This document shows positions 52,576 through 61,020 of a stretch of DNA of 64,000 nucleotides, in pieces. The notes beneath the pieces are model-generated. The model did no database searches. It saw only the letters and a program-made list of their open reading frames with translations, and had not been told where the DNA came from. The DNA lies in the NCBI RefSeq assembly GCF_046244365.1, contig NZ_CP176395.1:2294001-2358000 (forward strand), read 5' to 3'. How positions within the stretch are numbered: the first letter of the stretch is position 1; each line of letters opens with the position of its first letter. The translations under genes and the position numbers were made by a program. The stretch is from Paenibacillus_V sp046244365. Lineage in GTDB: Bacteria > Bacillota > Bacilli > Paenibacillales > NBRC-103111.

Positions 52576-53574
52576 ATGAGAACGATCAATGCGGGCATTA
52601 TCGGCTGCGGCAAGTTGGCCAGAACGCATGCGGATTGCATCAAACAGCTGGACGGTATGAGGTTATCGGCCTATTGCGACGTGTATGAAGAAAGCGCCAG
52701 CCGGATGCTGGCGGATTACGGCGGCGATTATGCGACATCGGACATCGGCAGAATGCTCGCGGACGAGTCGTTGGAAGCGATCTACATTACGACCCAGCAC
52801 GATACTCATGCGGACTATTGCATCCGTGCGTTGGAAGCGGGGAAGCACGTGCTCGTGGAGAAGCCGCTAGCCATGTCTCTCGAGGAGTGTATGAGGATCG
52901 GCGAGGCCGTGAACAAAAGCGGCAAAAAGCTGTTCACCGCCTTCAAGATGCGATACTTCGATATGCTGTGGAAAGCCAAAGAGCTGATCCCGCAGCCTGT
53001 CATGGTGAGCATGCAGATGATGGACGACCGCTGGGGCGAGGGGATTTGGCCGAACGACCCGGTCAAGGGCGGCGGCAACGTGATCAGCCAAGGCTGCCAT
53101 TCCGCCGACATTTTGAGATTCGTTGCAGGGGCCGAGCCTGTGGAAGTGTATGCGGCCGGCGGTAATTACTATCAATCGTCGGGCGTTATCGACAACCTGG
53201 CGGCCGTATTCCGGTTCGAAAACGGCGCAGCCGGCAGTCTGATTCAAGGCGATTGCAGCTGCCCGCCGGTAACGAGCAAGTTTTTCATGCAGCTGTTTGC
53301 CGAGAACCGTTCGATTACGATCTGCGATCGTCTGACTACGCTAACGTATAAGGAAAGCGGGAAAGAGCCTGTCGTTTATAAAGGTACGGAGACCGGCTTT
53401 CTCGAAGAGAACAAAGCGTTTATCCGCTGTATCATAGAGGATGAACCGCCGTTGATCGACCATATCGACGGCCTTTATGCGACGCTTATGATCTTGCAGG
53501 CGATCGAGTCTCTTAAGAGCGGGAAGCCCGAGCCGATCAAGGGCGTCGTTGAGCAGGCGATGGCGAAGAATTAG
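52576..53574 (+). CDS. Gfo/Idh/MocA-family oxidoreductase
   Basis: 332 residues. The Rossmann motif is AGIIGCGKLA at the start, and E95-K-P97 in HVLVEKPLA marks the substrate/cofactor site. The C-terminal alpha/beta domain includes GGGNVISQGCHSADILRF, where the family has a catalytic D/H pair. It should oxidise a sugar or inositol hydroxyl with NAD(P). GAGGGAGTAGAGAAGG precedes the ATG. Control by the divergent sugar-sensing GntR protein is inferred. Confidence 0.92.
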   Translation: MRTINAGIIGCGKLARTHADCIKQLDGMRLSAYCDVYEESASRMLADYGGDYATSDIGRMLADESLEAIYITTQHDTHADYCIRALEAGKHVLVEKPLAMSLEECMRIGEAVNKSGKKLFTAFKMRYFDMLWKAKELIPQPVMVSMQMMDDRWGEGIWPNDPVKGGGNVISQGCHSADILRFVAGAEPVEVYAAGGNYYQSSGVIDNLAAVFRFENGAAGSLIQGDCSCPPVTSKFFMQLFAENRSITICDRLTTLTYKESGKEPVVYKGTETGFLEENKAFIRCIIEDEPPLIDHIDGLYATLMILQAIESLKSGKPEPIKGVVEQAMAKN

Positions 53575-53614
53575 AGATTGCAGGAACCTCGTTTAAATAG
53601 AGTACGTTACGAAT

Positions 53615-53650
53615 AGCCGCAGACGGGTCAAACCCGTTTGCGGCTTTTTG
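53615..53650 (+). terminator. Terminator of the Gfo/Idh gene
   Basis: 14-bp stem with one mismatch (53615-53628 with 53632-53645), then TTTTT. Confidence 0.85.
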
Positions 53651-53728
53651 GTATCGGCTGCAAGGGTATCTATCTTAGAATCGGAAATGGAGCTTGCCAA
53701 GGGAACGGCAAACGATTCTAAATAATAC

Positions 53729-53757
53729 TTGACTGACCGTTCTTTAAAATATATAGT
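53729..53757 (+). promoter_or_regulatory. Promoter of the MFS-TetR operon
   Basis: TTGACT (53729-53734), 17 bp, TATAGT (53752-53757). Confidence 0.65.
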
Positions 53758-53808
53758 TCATTATTATATTTATACAGGTTTATCCGGATATTACTTAACG
53801 AATATTGC

Positions 53809-53840
53809 GATTATTTAAGAATGTTCATTCTTAAATAATC
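53809..53840. promoter_or_regulatory. 32-bp perfect palindrome (operator candidate)
   Basis: Arms GATTATTTAAGAATG (53809-53823) and CATTCTTAAATAATC (53826-53840) around TT. It ends 16 bases before the ribosome site of the MFS gene and is probably bound by the TetR encoded next; as RNA it would fold into a hairpin. Confidence 0.7.
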
Positions 53841-53867
53841 AGGTTTTGGATGAAAAGGAGGGATCAG

Positions 53868-55139
53868 ATGCAGAAGGAACGTCCGGCTTCAAAGGTCTAT
53901 TACGGATGGATCGTCGTATCCATCGTGTTCCTGATTTTGCTGGTGTCGGCGGCGATCAGCTCCATACCTAGCGTGCTCATGCTGCCTCTGGAGAAAGAAT
54001 TCGGCTGGGATCGCAGCGCCGTATCGGGAGCCGCATCCATTCGGATTTTGTTATATGGCCTGATGGGGCCTTTCTCGGCTGCATTAATGGCACGGTTCGG
54101 CATCCGCAAAATCATGGTGATTTCCATTGCCCTGCTGATCGCAAGTTTGTCGCTGACTCCGCTGATCTCCGAGATTTGGCAGCTGATTCTGCTGTGGGGA
54201 GTCGTCGTAGGGCTTGGTACCGGTTCCTTGGCCAATGTCCTCGGCGTAACGGTAGCGAACCGCTGGTTTGTCAAATACAAAGGGCTGGTCATCGGCATGC
54301 TCACGGCAAGCGCGGCTACGGGACAGCTGCTGTTTCTGCCGCTTTTGGCCAAAATTACGGATGAGATCGGCTGGCGATATGCCGTTATGCTGGTAGTCGG
54401 CGTTCTTCTGTTGTTAATCCCGGTTGTAGCGATCTGGATGAGGAATCATCCTTATGACGTTGGAAAGGCTCCTCTAGGCGAATCGGAGGTTGTCAAACCG
54501 GTTCCCTTCACCGGCAACCTTTTTTTATCGCCGCTTCTTGTCCTTCGCTCCGCGATGCGAAACGGAACGTTTTGGCTGCTCGCGGGAACCTTCTTCTTCT
54601 GCGGCTTCTCGACGAACGGGTTGATCGGCACGCATCTGATACCCGCCTGCGGCGATTTTCAAATTCCGCTCGTCATGGCTGCGGGGCTGCTGTCGCTGAT
54701 GGGAATATTCGATTTGGTAGGCACGACGATGTCCGGCTGGCTTTCCGACCGCTTTGACAGCAGATGGCTGCTGTTCTGGTATTACGGCCTCCGGGGACTT
54801 TCTCTCCTCTTCCTGCCCTTTGCGCTGGATATGGGGTATACGCAGCTGGTTATTTTCTCCGTCTTCTATGGACTGGATTGGATCGCGACCGTTCCGCCGA
54901 CCGCCAAAATAACGTCGGATACGTTCGGAAAAGAAAATGCGGGCATGATTTTCGGCTGGATCGTCGTGGCTCATCAGGCAGGCGCCTCTACGGCCGCTTT
55001 CGGAGCCGGCATCATGCGGGATTGGCTTGGCAGTTACACCATACCTTTTATGCTGGCTGGACTCGTATGTCTGTACGCCTCCGTAATGGCGGTAAGGATT
55101 CGCAAAAACATGAAGGCGGTCCCGACCGCAGCCGCTTGA
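53868..55139 (+). CDS. MFS transporter (OFA/monocarboxylate-type)
   Basis: 423 residues from ATG 53868 behind AAAAGGAGGGA; a frame from 53850 is less well placed. Twelve helices. It opens with VYYGWIVVSIVFLILLVSAA, split here at the YYGW motif typical of OFA-like carriers, and contains EFGWDRSAVSGAASIRIL, RFGIRKIMV and GTGSLANVLGVTVANRWFV-like features. The helix 7-8 region DFQIPLVMAAGLLSLMGIFD also fits. Such carriers move monocarboxylates or related anions. A TetR gene follows after 67 bases. Confidence 0.9.
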   Translation: MQKERPASKVYYGWIVVSIVFLILLVSAAISSIPSVLMLPLEKEFGWDRSAVSGAASIRILLYGLMGPFSAALMARFGIRKIMVISIALLIASLSLTPLISEIWQLILLWGVVVGLGTGSLANVLGVTVANRWFVKYKGLVIGMLTASAATGQLLFLPLLAKITDEIGWRYAVMLVVGVLLLLIPVVAIWMRNHPYDVGKAPLGESEVVKPVPFTGNLFLSPLLVLRSAMRNGTFWLLAGTFFFCGFSTNGLIGTHLIPACGDFQIPLVMAAGLLSLMGIFDLVGTTMSGWLSDRFDSRWLLFWYYGLRGLSLLFLPFALDMGYTQLVIFSVFYGLDWIATVPPTAKITSDTFGKENAGMIFGWIVVAHQAGASTAAFGAGIMRDWLGSYTIPFMLAGLVCLYASVMAVRIRKNMKAVPTAAA

Positions 55140-55206
55140 CGGAAGGGCATAAGATCGCCCGCGCGATAGAGGGGCAAAGACTATCGCTGCAAAAGGAGGG
55201 TTAGCA

Positions 55207-55791
55207 TTGGGAAGACCTAAAGCATTCGATGAAGAACAGGCGCTCGATCGGGCGATGGAGCTGTTCTGGACCAAAGGCTACGAAAGGACGTCCATTCAGG
55301 AGCTATGCGAGCATTCGGGTCTGCACCGGGGAAGCATGTACGACACCTTCGGGGATAAAAACGAATTGTTCCTCGCTTGTCTGGACCGGTTCCGGCAAAC
55401 GTCCAAGGGAACGATATTCGCCGTGCTGGATGAGGCGGGCGAGCCGAAGGAGCTGCTGGAACGATTTTTTGAGCAAGTGATCGTCAGATCCTTGGACGAC
55501 GGCAAGCAGCGAAGGGGCTGTTTCATGGCGAATACGGCGATGGAGCTTGCGCAAGCGGATGCCAATGTCGCCAGCCGCGTAGAAGCGAACATGCTCGATA
55601 CCGAGCAAATTTTTTATCGTTTTCTGCTAAGGGCGCAAAAAAACGGAAATCTGAAAAGCAAGCATAGCTTGCGGGAGCTGGCCAGATTTCTCGTAAATAC
55701 CAAACAAGGCCTGCATGTGATGGCCAAGACGACGACGGATGCGAAAGTGCTGCAGGACGTATGCAAGGTGGCCTTGTCATTCTTGTTTTGA
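55207..55791 (+). CDS. TetR/AcrR-family regulator, TTG start
   Basis: 194 residues from TTG 55207, which follows AAAGGAGGGTTAGCA. The HTH is FDEEQALDRAMELFWTKGYE, then SIQELCEHSGLHRGSMYDTF, followed by GDKNELF. The C-terminal half carries RRGCFMANTAMELA, as in the TetR at 43405, so both belong to one subfamily. In an operon with the MFS gene; likely represses it through the palindrome upstream. Confidence 0.92.
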   Translation: MGRPKAFDEEQALDRAMELFWTKGYERTSIQELCEHSGLHRGSMYDTFGDKNELFLACLDRFRQTSKGTIFAVLDEAGEPKELLERFFEQVIVRSLDDGKQRRGCFMANTAMELAQADANVASRVEANMLDTEQIFYRFLLRAQKNGNLKSKHSLRELARFLVNTKQGLHVMAKTTTDAKVLQDVCKVALSFLF

Positions 55792-55814
55792 CTGATCCCT
55801 GCCTTCTAAATAGG

Positions 55815-55846
55815 AAACCAAAGGCTATCGTGCCTTTGGTTTTTTG
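55815..55846 (+). terminator. Terminator of the MFS-TetR operon
   Basis: 11-bp stem AAACCAAAGGC/GCCTTTGGTTT with 6-nt loop, then TTTGG. Confidence 0.85.
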
Positions 55847-55936
55847 GTTTGGATTGCCAAGTTTGTAGAAAATGGTACTCTCCGGGTAAAATTTCGCATA
55901 AAATTTGGTGACATTGATAGGGAACGGGGGGTACGC

Positions 55937-56719
55937 ATGAACCAATTCTTATCGTACGAAGCGCTGGTTAGAAGCTTCCTTCAAACTGCGGCTGAATTGA
56001 TTTTGCTGCAGCCGGGCAACCGGCCGGCGATTATGGCGGCCGATGTGGACGGGGACCGGGAAGCGGAGCTGACCGCAGCTTATCGCTACCAAGGCGAACT
56101 TTATCTCATTATGTGGAAGAGCGAGGGGAGCAGCTGGTACCGGTTGTTCGAGATGAAAGGAAAAGGGAGCGGCGTATCCGATCTTATGGCCGCTCCGGTT
56201 GCCAGAACGGATCTATTGAGCGTAATCGTCGGCTGGCAGACGGATAAAGGGACCTCCGAGCTCGATCTACTGCAGTGGTCTCCTCAAGGCTTTTACCGGT
56301 TGATACCGGAGGGAACGGCTTACAGCCATTTGGAGCTGGAGGATATGCCGGGCTTGCATGGAAGAGACGGCATCTGCGAGCTGGCGTTGTGGCGGCATGA
56401 TGCCGATCAGGCTTTCGCGGTAGAGACTTACCGCTGGGAGCCGTATAGGCTGGTGCCGAGCGCGGACGTTTACCCGTATTATTTTCGGAAGGTAGTCCCC
56501 TATTATGAAGCGCTTGCGAACGAGTCACCCGACCATCCGCTGTACCGGTCGTATTTGGCGGATGCGAAGGAGAAGGCGGGAATCGGAGAGCCTCCGCAAA
56601 TGCCGGAGAGCAGCGGACTGACGGACTCTCCATCCGTTCAACCGGCCGATCCCCCGGTTCAAACTCCTCGTCCGTCCGCCCGTCAGCATAAGCGGCGGCC
56701 GAATGGAAGGCGGCCATGA
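55937..56719 (+). CDS. FG-GAP/VCBS-like protein, short paralogue
   Basis: 260 residues from ATG 55937 behind GGGGGGTACGC. No signal peptide is evident (the N-terminus is FLSYEALVRSFLQ). A calcium-type loop ADVDGDREAEL begins a beta-propeller-like domain (AAYRYQGELYLIMWK, then DLLQWSPQGFYRLIPEG, LELEDMPGLHG). It aligns through residue ~215 with the N-terminal half of the next protein, then ends in a Pro/Ser-rich basic tail. Function unknown; it looks like a truncated or specialised copy. Confidence 0.75.
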   Translation: MNQFLSYEALVRSFLQTAAELILLQPGNRPAIMAADVDGDREAELTAAYRYQGELYLIMWKSEGSSWYRLFEMKGKGSGVSDLMAAPVARTDLLSVIVGWQTDKGTSELDLLQWSPQGFYRLIPEGTAYSHLELEDMPGLHGRDGICELALWRHDADQAFAVETYRWEPYRLVPSADVYPYYFRKVVPYYEALANESPDHPLYRSYLADAKEKAGIGEPPQMPESSGLTDSPSVQPADPPVQTPRPSARQHKRRPNGRRP

Positions 56720-56816
56720 CAGACGGAGACGATACGGATAACGAATCGGGTATCGCTTATTGTCGGGGACGTATCCGTTGCAGCCATTGGCTTCGCGAGA
56801 GAGGGGGAATACCGGA

Positions 56817-58622
56817 ATGATTCCTAGACAGCCTGATTATAGGAGCGAAATAGCAGGCTCCCTTCCGCCTGGAGCGGAAATCGCCATGCTGCCGGGAACG
56901 GACAATCGGCCCGCCTACTTATCGGCAGATGTCGACGGGGACGGCCGTACCGAAATCGTTGCCGTTTACAAAGAGAAGGGCGAAATGTATGTCACTGTAT
57001 TGAAGCTTCACGACGGCGTTTGGCGAAGGATGGCGGTCGTGAAGGGAAGAGGCTACAACGTAACCGATCTGATTGCGGCGCCGATCGCCGGCGGCAAAGG
57101 ACAAACGATAGCGATCGGCTGGCAAATCGGCAGCATCTGGTCGGAGCTGGATCTGCTGCAGTGGACGCCGAAGGGCTTTCAGCATCTGCTCCCTAAGGAA
57201 ATGTACTACAGCAGGCTTGAAGTCGAAGACATGCCGGGCCCGGAGGGAAAGGACGATAACGCGGAGCTTGCCTTATGGGTGCACGATACGGGAAATGCAT
57301 ACAAAATCGAGGTGTACAGATGGACGGAAGGCGGACTTGTTCCTGCGCCCGATCTGTATCCATATTATTTCAAGAAGGTGATCCCGTACTACGAGTCCTT
57401 GCTGAAGGAATATCCGGATTTTACGATCTACTGGTACGATCTGGCGGATGCACAGGCCAAAGCGGGGATGCGGGAAGCGGCCATTCAATCGATCGACCGC
57501 GCGCTGAGCTATCCGAATCCGTATCCGGGACGGGAAAAGCTGCTCCAGATGAAAAAGGAGCTCCAAGACCGGTACTCGCGGTCAAGCACTGATTCCGCCG
57601 GCGGCCCAAGAGCGGTTCTTGATCAACAGCATGGCGATGTCGACGGGGACGGGACGATGGATCGGGTGTTTCTGACCGGGGAACAGGCGGCGGGAGCAAC
57701 GGTTCCTTTTGCCAGCCATCTAGTACTCAACGTGCAGAACGGCAGGACGAACGCGATTGCGAGGTTGCCGCTTAAGGAGGGAGGCGTTAACCCGACGATC
57801 TTTTTGGGCGATTTTACGGGGGATAAAACGGCCGATATGCTCGTCGTCGTCAATTCGGGCGGAAGCGGCGGCATGATTCGGGCGTATCTGTTTACTTACC
57901 AGGACGGAGCGATTCGGCAAATTTTCGATTCGGAGGCGTTCAATAAAGGCAGGGACAACTACAAGGTCGTCTATAAAGACGGCTACAAGGTGGAAGTTGA
58001 CAACCGGCAGCTGAACAACGTGTATTCGATCGATATTTCGAATCGGGGCGCCGCGTATTTGTCATCCCTCTATCATCGGAACGGCAAGTTGAGAAAGCCT
58101 CTTACGGGAGAAGTCGCCGATCTGAGCGGCTTGTATCCCGTCGATTATGAGAGAGACGGCACCTACGAATTGAATGCGGCGCAGTCGATAATCGGCAGGT
58201 CCGACGCAGAGCGCTTCGGGTTTGTGGAGACGGTGCTGCGCTGGGACGGATCGCATTTCGCTCCGGCTAGACAGTTCGTGGAAATTTACGGCGACGAGCT
58301 AGTGAACGGCCAAGCGCCGGTCTATCAAAACGCAGCGTTTCGCAATGTGAAGGTGAGCAAGCGCAGTCCGGGCCATTTTACGGTTACGGGCGAGGCCCGC
58401 GTTTTTGAAGGGACGATTCAATACGAGGTGCTTGAAAACGCGAGAGTCATCGCGAAATCCTTTACGACCGCGAGTGCGGGAGGACCGGAATGGGGAGCCT
58501 TCCAAATTCGGCTCAGCTTCCATCAAAAGCCTAACGTATCTTACTTGATCGTCATGTACGAGGAGAATCAGGCCGACGAAGGCGAGAAGCGGCTGCATAC
58601 GCTTATGCTGCCTTTGAAATAG
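56817..58622 (+). CDS. FG-GAP-like protein with C-terminal Gmad2 domain
   Basis: 601 residues from ATG 56817 behind GAGGGGGAATACCGG. The first 220 residues repeat the preceding protein (ADVDGDGRTEIVAVY, then SELDLLQWTPKGFQHLLP, LEVEDMPGPEG, YPYYFKKVIPYYESLL). A TPR-like pair (LADAQAKAGMREAAIQSIDR) follows, then two more Asp-rich loops (GDVDGDGTMDRVFL, GDFTGDKTADML), and last a Gmad2 Ig-like domain (GEARVFEGTIQYEVLENAR, then GAFQIRLSF), known from GerMN-type spore germination proteins. No signal peptide is seen. Role unknown. Confidence 0.8.
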   Translation: MIPRQPDYRSEIAGSLPPGAEIAMLPGTDNRPAYLSADVDGDGRTEIVAVYKEKGEMYVTVLKLHDGVWRRMAVVKGRGYNVTDLIAAPIAGGKGQTIAIGWQIGSIWSELDLLQWTPKGFQHLLPKEMYYSRLEVEDMPGPEGKDDNAELALWVHDTGNAYKIEVYRWTEGGLVPAPDLYPYYFKKVIPYYESLLKEYPDFTIYWYDLADAQAKAGMREAAIQSIDRALSYPNPYPGREKLLQMKKELQDRYSRSSTDSAGGPRAVLDQQHGDVDGDGTMDRVFLTGEQAAGATVPFASHLVLNVQNGRTNAIARLPLKEGGVNPTIFLGDFTGDKTADMLVVVNSGGSGGMIRAYLFTYQDGAIRQIFDSEAFNKGRDNYKVVYKDGYKVEVDNRQLNNVYSIDISNRGAAYLSSLYHRNGKLRKPLTGEVADLSGLYPVDYERDGTYELNAAQSIIGRSDAERFGFVETVLRWDGSHFAPARQFVEIYGDELVNGQAPVYQNAAFRNVKVSKRSPGHFTVTGEARVFEGTIQYEVLENARVIAKSFTTASAGGPEWGAFQIRLSFHQKPNVSYLIVMYEENQADEGEKRLHTLMLPLK

Positions 58623-58779
58623 CCGATTGCAAAAGCAGGAGAGGACACGCCTCGGCTGCGTTCGCCGGCCGGAACTGGCGATGCCGGTATAGTGAGTAGC
58701 CGCAGGGGTTTTTTAGGAGGGTTCTGTATGAAGCTGAATGGCTTACAGTTTCTTAGGGATGCAATGAATCTGCGCTTGC

Positions 58780-59075
58780 ATATAGTGAACGCGAGGTAGT
58801 AGCGAAGCTGGGTTCGCTGTCGGTCAGCAGCGAGCGTTTTTTGAGTTATTAGTGAACCTCGGTTCACTAATAGTGAAGCAAAGTTCACTATTCGGGAGCA
58901 GAAGTGTGCGATACCTGTGCATAGTGAACTGGACGTCGCTATTTTACCGTAAGGTTCACTAATAATGAAGCTGGGTTCACTATCCAGTCGGCAGCGAGCG
59001 TTTTCCGAGTTATTAGTGAATTTAGGTTCACTAATAGTGAAGCAAAGTTCACTATTCGGGTGCAGAAGTGAGCTA
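58780..59075. repeat. Intergenic repeat family 2 (TAGTGAAC) with a 110-bp direct duplication
   Basis: TTAGTGAACC, GGTTCACTAA, TAGTGAA and TTCACTA alternate in both orientations. Two longer copies, about 58804-58914 and 58967-59078, match over some 110 bases at a period of 163-164 (both include TTAGTGAA..GGTTCACTAA and AGTGAAGCAAAGTTCACTAT). Each would fold into paired hairpins. No gene is seen in 58623-59349. Confidence 0.8.
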
Positions 59076-59107
59076 TACTCGCGAATAGGGAATCAAAGGA
59101 GCAGGAA

Positions 59108-59160
59108 AAAGACTGCCTTCAGCCGTTGATTCGGCTTGGGAGGAGCAGTCTTTCGTTGTT
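59108..59160 (+). terminator. Terminator-like hairpin
   Basis: AAAGACTGC/GCAGTCTTT arms around a second small AGCCG/CGGCT hairpin, then TTGTTTTT. Confidence 0.5.
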
Positions 59161-59349
59161 TTTAAGGCACGCAGACGCTTTGGCGTCCCGGTAAACGTTC
59201 CGGGCCGTTACCGTACCGTCTAAAACCGGAGCAGATCGGGATGAAACGTCGTTATGTGAATAACGGGTCGTCCCTGACCGAAATATTGGATTTTCGGGCG
59301 CTAGATATTTATCGGATCAAACGGTCGTCAGTCATCAGTCCGTCCCCAA

Positions 59350-60015
59350 TCAGTCGTAGTCCTTGCGAACCCACTCATCCTCCGGAATATCGAACGCTTC
59401 CCCCGAGAAACGCATCTCTTTGAAGGGATCGGCGTAGTTGTGGAAGCCGTTGCGCTCCCAGAAGCCCGGGCGATCCTCCTTCATAAATTCGATGCCGCGA
59501 ATCCATTTGGCGCTTTTCCAGAAATAGAGATGCGGAATGACGAGGCGAAGGGGCCAGCCGTGCTTCTCGGTAAGCGGGCTGCCGTTGTAGGTAAAGGCGA
59601 GCAGGACGTTGTCCCCCATCAGATCCTCTAGCGGCACGTTCGTTTCATAATCGTTGTCGGCGTGAATCATGACGTGCTTGGCTTCCGGTTTTACCTTCAG
59701 CAGCCGAAGCAGATCGCGGAAGCGAATGCCTTCCCATGCGGTGTCGAATTTGGACCACCGCGTCACGCAGTGAATGTCGCAGACGACCCGGGTAAGCGGG
59801 AGCGACTTCAGCTCGGCGAACGTGAAGATGCGCTTCTCCTCGACCTCGCCGAATATTTGCAAGCTCCAGGCCTCTATGTCGTATTGCGGAACTTCGCCTT
59901 CGTGAAGGATCGGGAACCGGTCCGTCAGCACTTGCCCCGGCGGCAGGCGATGGGATAATTCGGCCGGCACCTCAGGCGCTTTCATTTGTTTGATCCGTTC
60001 GGCTTTCGTTTTCAA
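59350..60015 (-). CDS. YuiH-like molybdopterin-dependent oxidoreductase (sulfite-oxidase fold)
   Basis: 221 residues from TTG 60015, seven bases after AAGGAGG; ATG 60039 and TTG 60054 are alternatives. The Mo-binding domain is marked by SLPLTRVVCDIHCVTRWSKF (two pieces), in which C83 is the expected molybdenum ligand, and by VPLEDLMGDNVLLAFTYNG and GWPLRLVIPHLYFWKSAKWI. No heme or export signal is present, so it is cytosolic like YuiH. Substrate unknown. Confidence 0.9.
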   Translation of the reverse strand: MKTKAERIKQMKAPEVPAELSHRLPPGQVLTDRFPILHEGEVPQYDIEAWSLQIFGEVEEKRIFTFAELKSLPLTRVVCDIHCVTRWSKFDTAWEGIRFRDLLRLLKVKPEAKHVMIHADNDYETNVPLEDLMGDNVLLAFTYNGSPLTEKHGWPLRLVIPHLYFWKSAKWIRGIEFMKEDRPGFWERNGFHNYADPFKEMRFSGEAFDIPEDEWVRKDYD

Positions 60016-60101
60016 CGGCTTTCCTCCTTGGTTTCCCATTCCTTGTTTAATCAAGCTGCAGTGCGTTGCAGGAGAAAGGATACTTTGACGGCAGTACTCC
60101 T

Positions 60102-60130
60102 ACTATACCTCTTGTCGGGGGCGGCTGCAA
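60102..60130 (-). promoter_or_regulatory. Promoter of the YuiH-like gene
   Basis: On the minus strand TTGCAG (60125-60130), 17 bp, TATAGT (60102-60107). Confidence 0.55.
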
Positions 60131-60225
60131 AGCAGGTCGGGACGCTCTTTTTTAATGTTGGATGGGGATTCGCCAATGAAGGTTTTCGTTCTCGTCAAGT
60201 TTTGGCGGTTGAAGCAGCAATAGTC

Positions 60226-60369
60226 TTATTGGTCCTTCTCCCCGTCTCTCCGCCGTAATCGGTCTCTTTCTACCGCTTCGGCTATGAGGTCGCGTTTGGG
60301 AATCTTGCTGTTGATGTGCAGAAGAACGGCTAAATTTAGAAGCAATAATAGGACGATGACAAATGACAT
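60226..60369 (-). CDS. 47-residue small membrane protein
   Basis: ATG (60367-60369) to TAA (60226-60228), behind AAAGGGGGAATTACA. The first 19 residues (MSFVIVLLLLLNLAVLLHI) form one membrane helix. The rest is charged (PKRDLIAEAVERDRLRRRD) and should lie in the cytoplasm. It ends about 95 bases before the promoter of the YuiH-like gene, on the same strand. No family recognised; small single-span proteins of this kind often adjust larger membrane complexes. Confidence 0.7.
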   Translation of the reverse strand: MSFVIVLLLLLNLAVLLHINSKIPKRDLIAEAVERDRLRRRDGEKDQ

Positions 60370-60499
60370 TGTAATTCCCCCTTTCCTTTCCTTCCCTTCC
60401 CTTTACTTCTCTTTATTCGCACCCGTGTTCGCGTATTCCTTGCTGCTCGGCCGTTCGGAAGCGAACGGCGCAGAGGGGGGATCCGGCTGAACGGCCGCC

Positions 60500-60800
60500 T
60501 AGGAGATTAAGACGACGTCAAGATCTGCTGATCTAGCTGAAACCGCCATCCAGGGAGTTAGCGGCTGCCAAGGTTCTGACCGAAGCTTGCCGCTCTAGAG
60601 AAATTAGACGACGACAAAGACTTCTAATCTAACAGAAACTTCCGTTTCGGAATAATTAGACGACGTTAAAGACAGCTAATTCGAGTAAAAACCGTGGAAC
60701 AGGCCTTTTTTTTGTGAATAAGAGTCTTTAGAGACTTCTAAATGGAACGTCTTCTAGAATTCAGGCGAATTAGAAGACGTTAGCGTCGTCTAAACCGGCA
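60500..60800. repeat. Intergenic repeat family 3 (TTAGACGACG)
   Basis: Five related elements: TTAAGACGACGTCAAGATCT (from 60507), TTAGACGACGACAAAGACTT (from 60605), TTAGACGACGTTAAAGACAG (from 60657), an inverted GAACGTCTTCTAGA near 60750, and TTAGAAGACG...CGTCGTCTAA near 60770-60799. Several are imperfect inverted repeats. No gene is seen in 60370-61020. Confidence 0.65.
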
Positions 60801-60840
60801 GTTTGAACGGATGGAATAGAGAACGAGCGAGAAAGATTCC

Positions 60841-60880
60841 GGCCCTGACCCGCCAGTCCGAGGATTGGCGGGTCAGGGCC
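60841..60880. terminator. Strong GC-rich hairpin
   Basis: Perfect 15-bp stem (60841-60855 with 60866-60880) and 10-nt loop; no T run. Confidence 0.5.
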
Positions 60881-61020
60881 GTTTCACATTGCCGACTGCG
60901 GGAAATCGTCGGTCCGGCCGGCAAATATCCAAAAATCGAGCAACAACAGCTAAACATTGTGTTACGCCGCTTCCGTTATAATCGTCCGGAATTCACCCTG
61001 ACCGATAGGAGCTGGTAAGG

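Noticed and set aside
58780..59078. Possible CRISPR array
   Set aside because: Repeats differ in spacing and orientation, spacers are not unique equal-length units, and no cas gene is near.
59986..60258. Plus-strand frame containing TAVLLLYLLSGAAAK
   Set aside because: It overlaps the promoter and start of the YuiH-like gene on the other strand and lacks a ribosome site; the better candidate there is the minus-strand 47-residue gene.
58950..60799. Insertion sequence or transposon
   Set aside because: No transposase frame and no terminal repeats with target duplications around the repeat-rich stretches.
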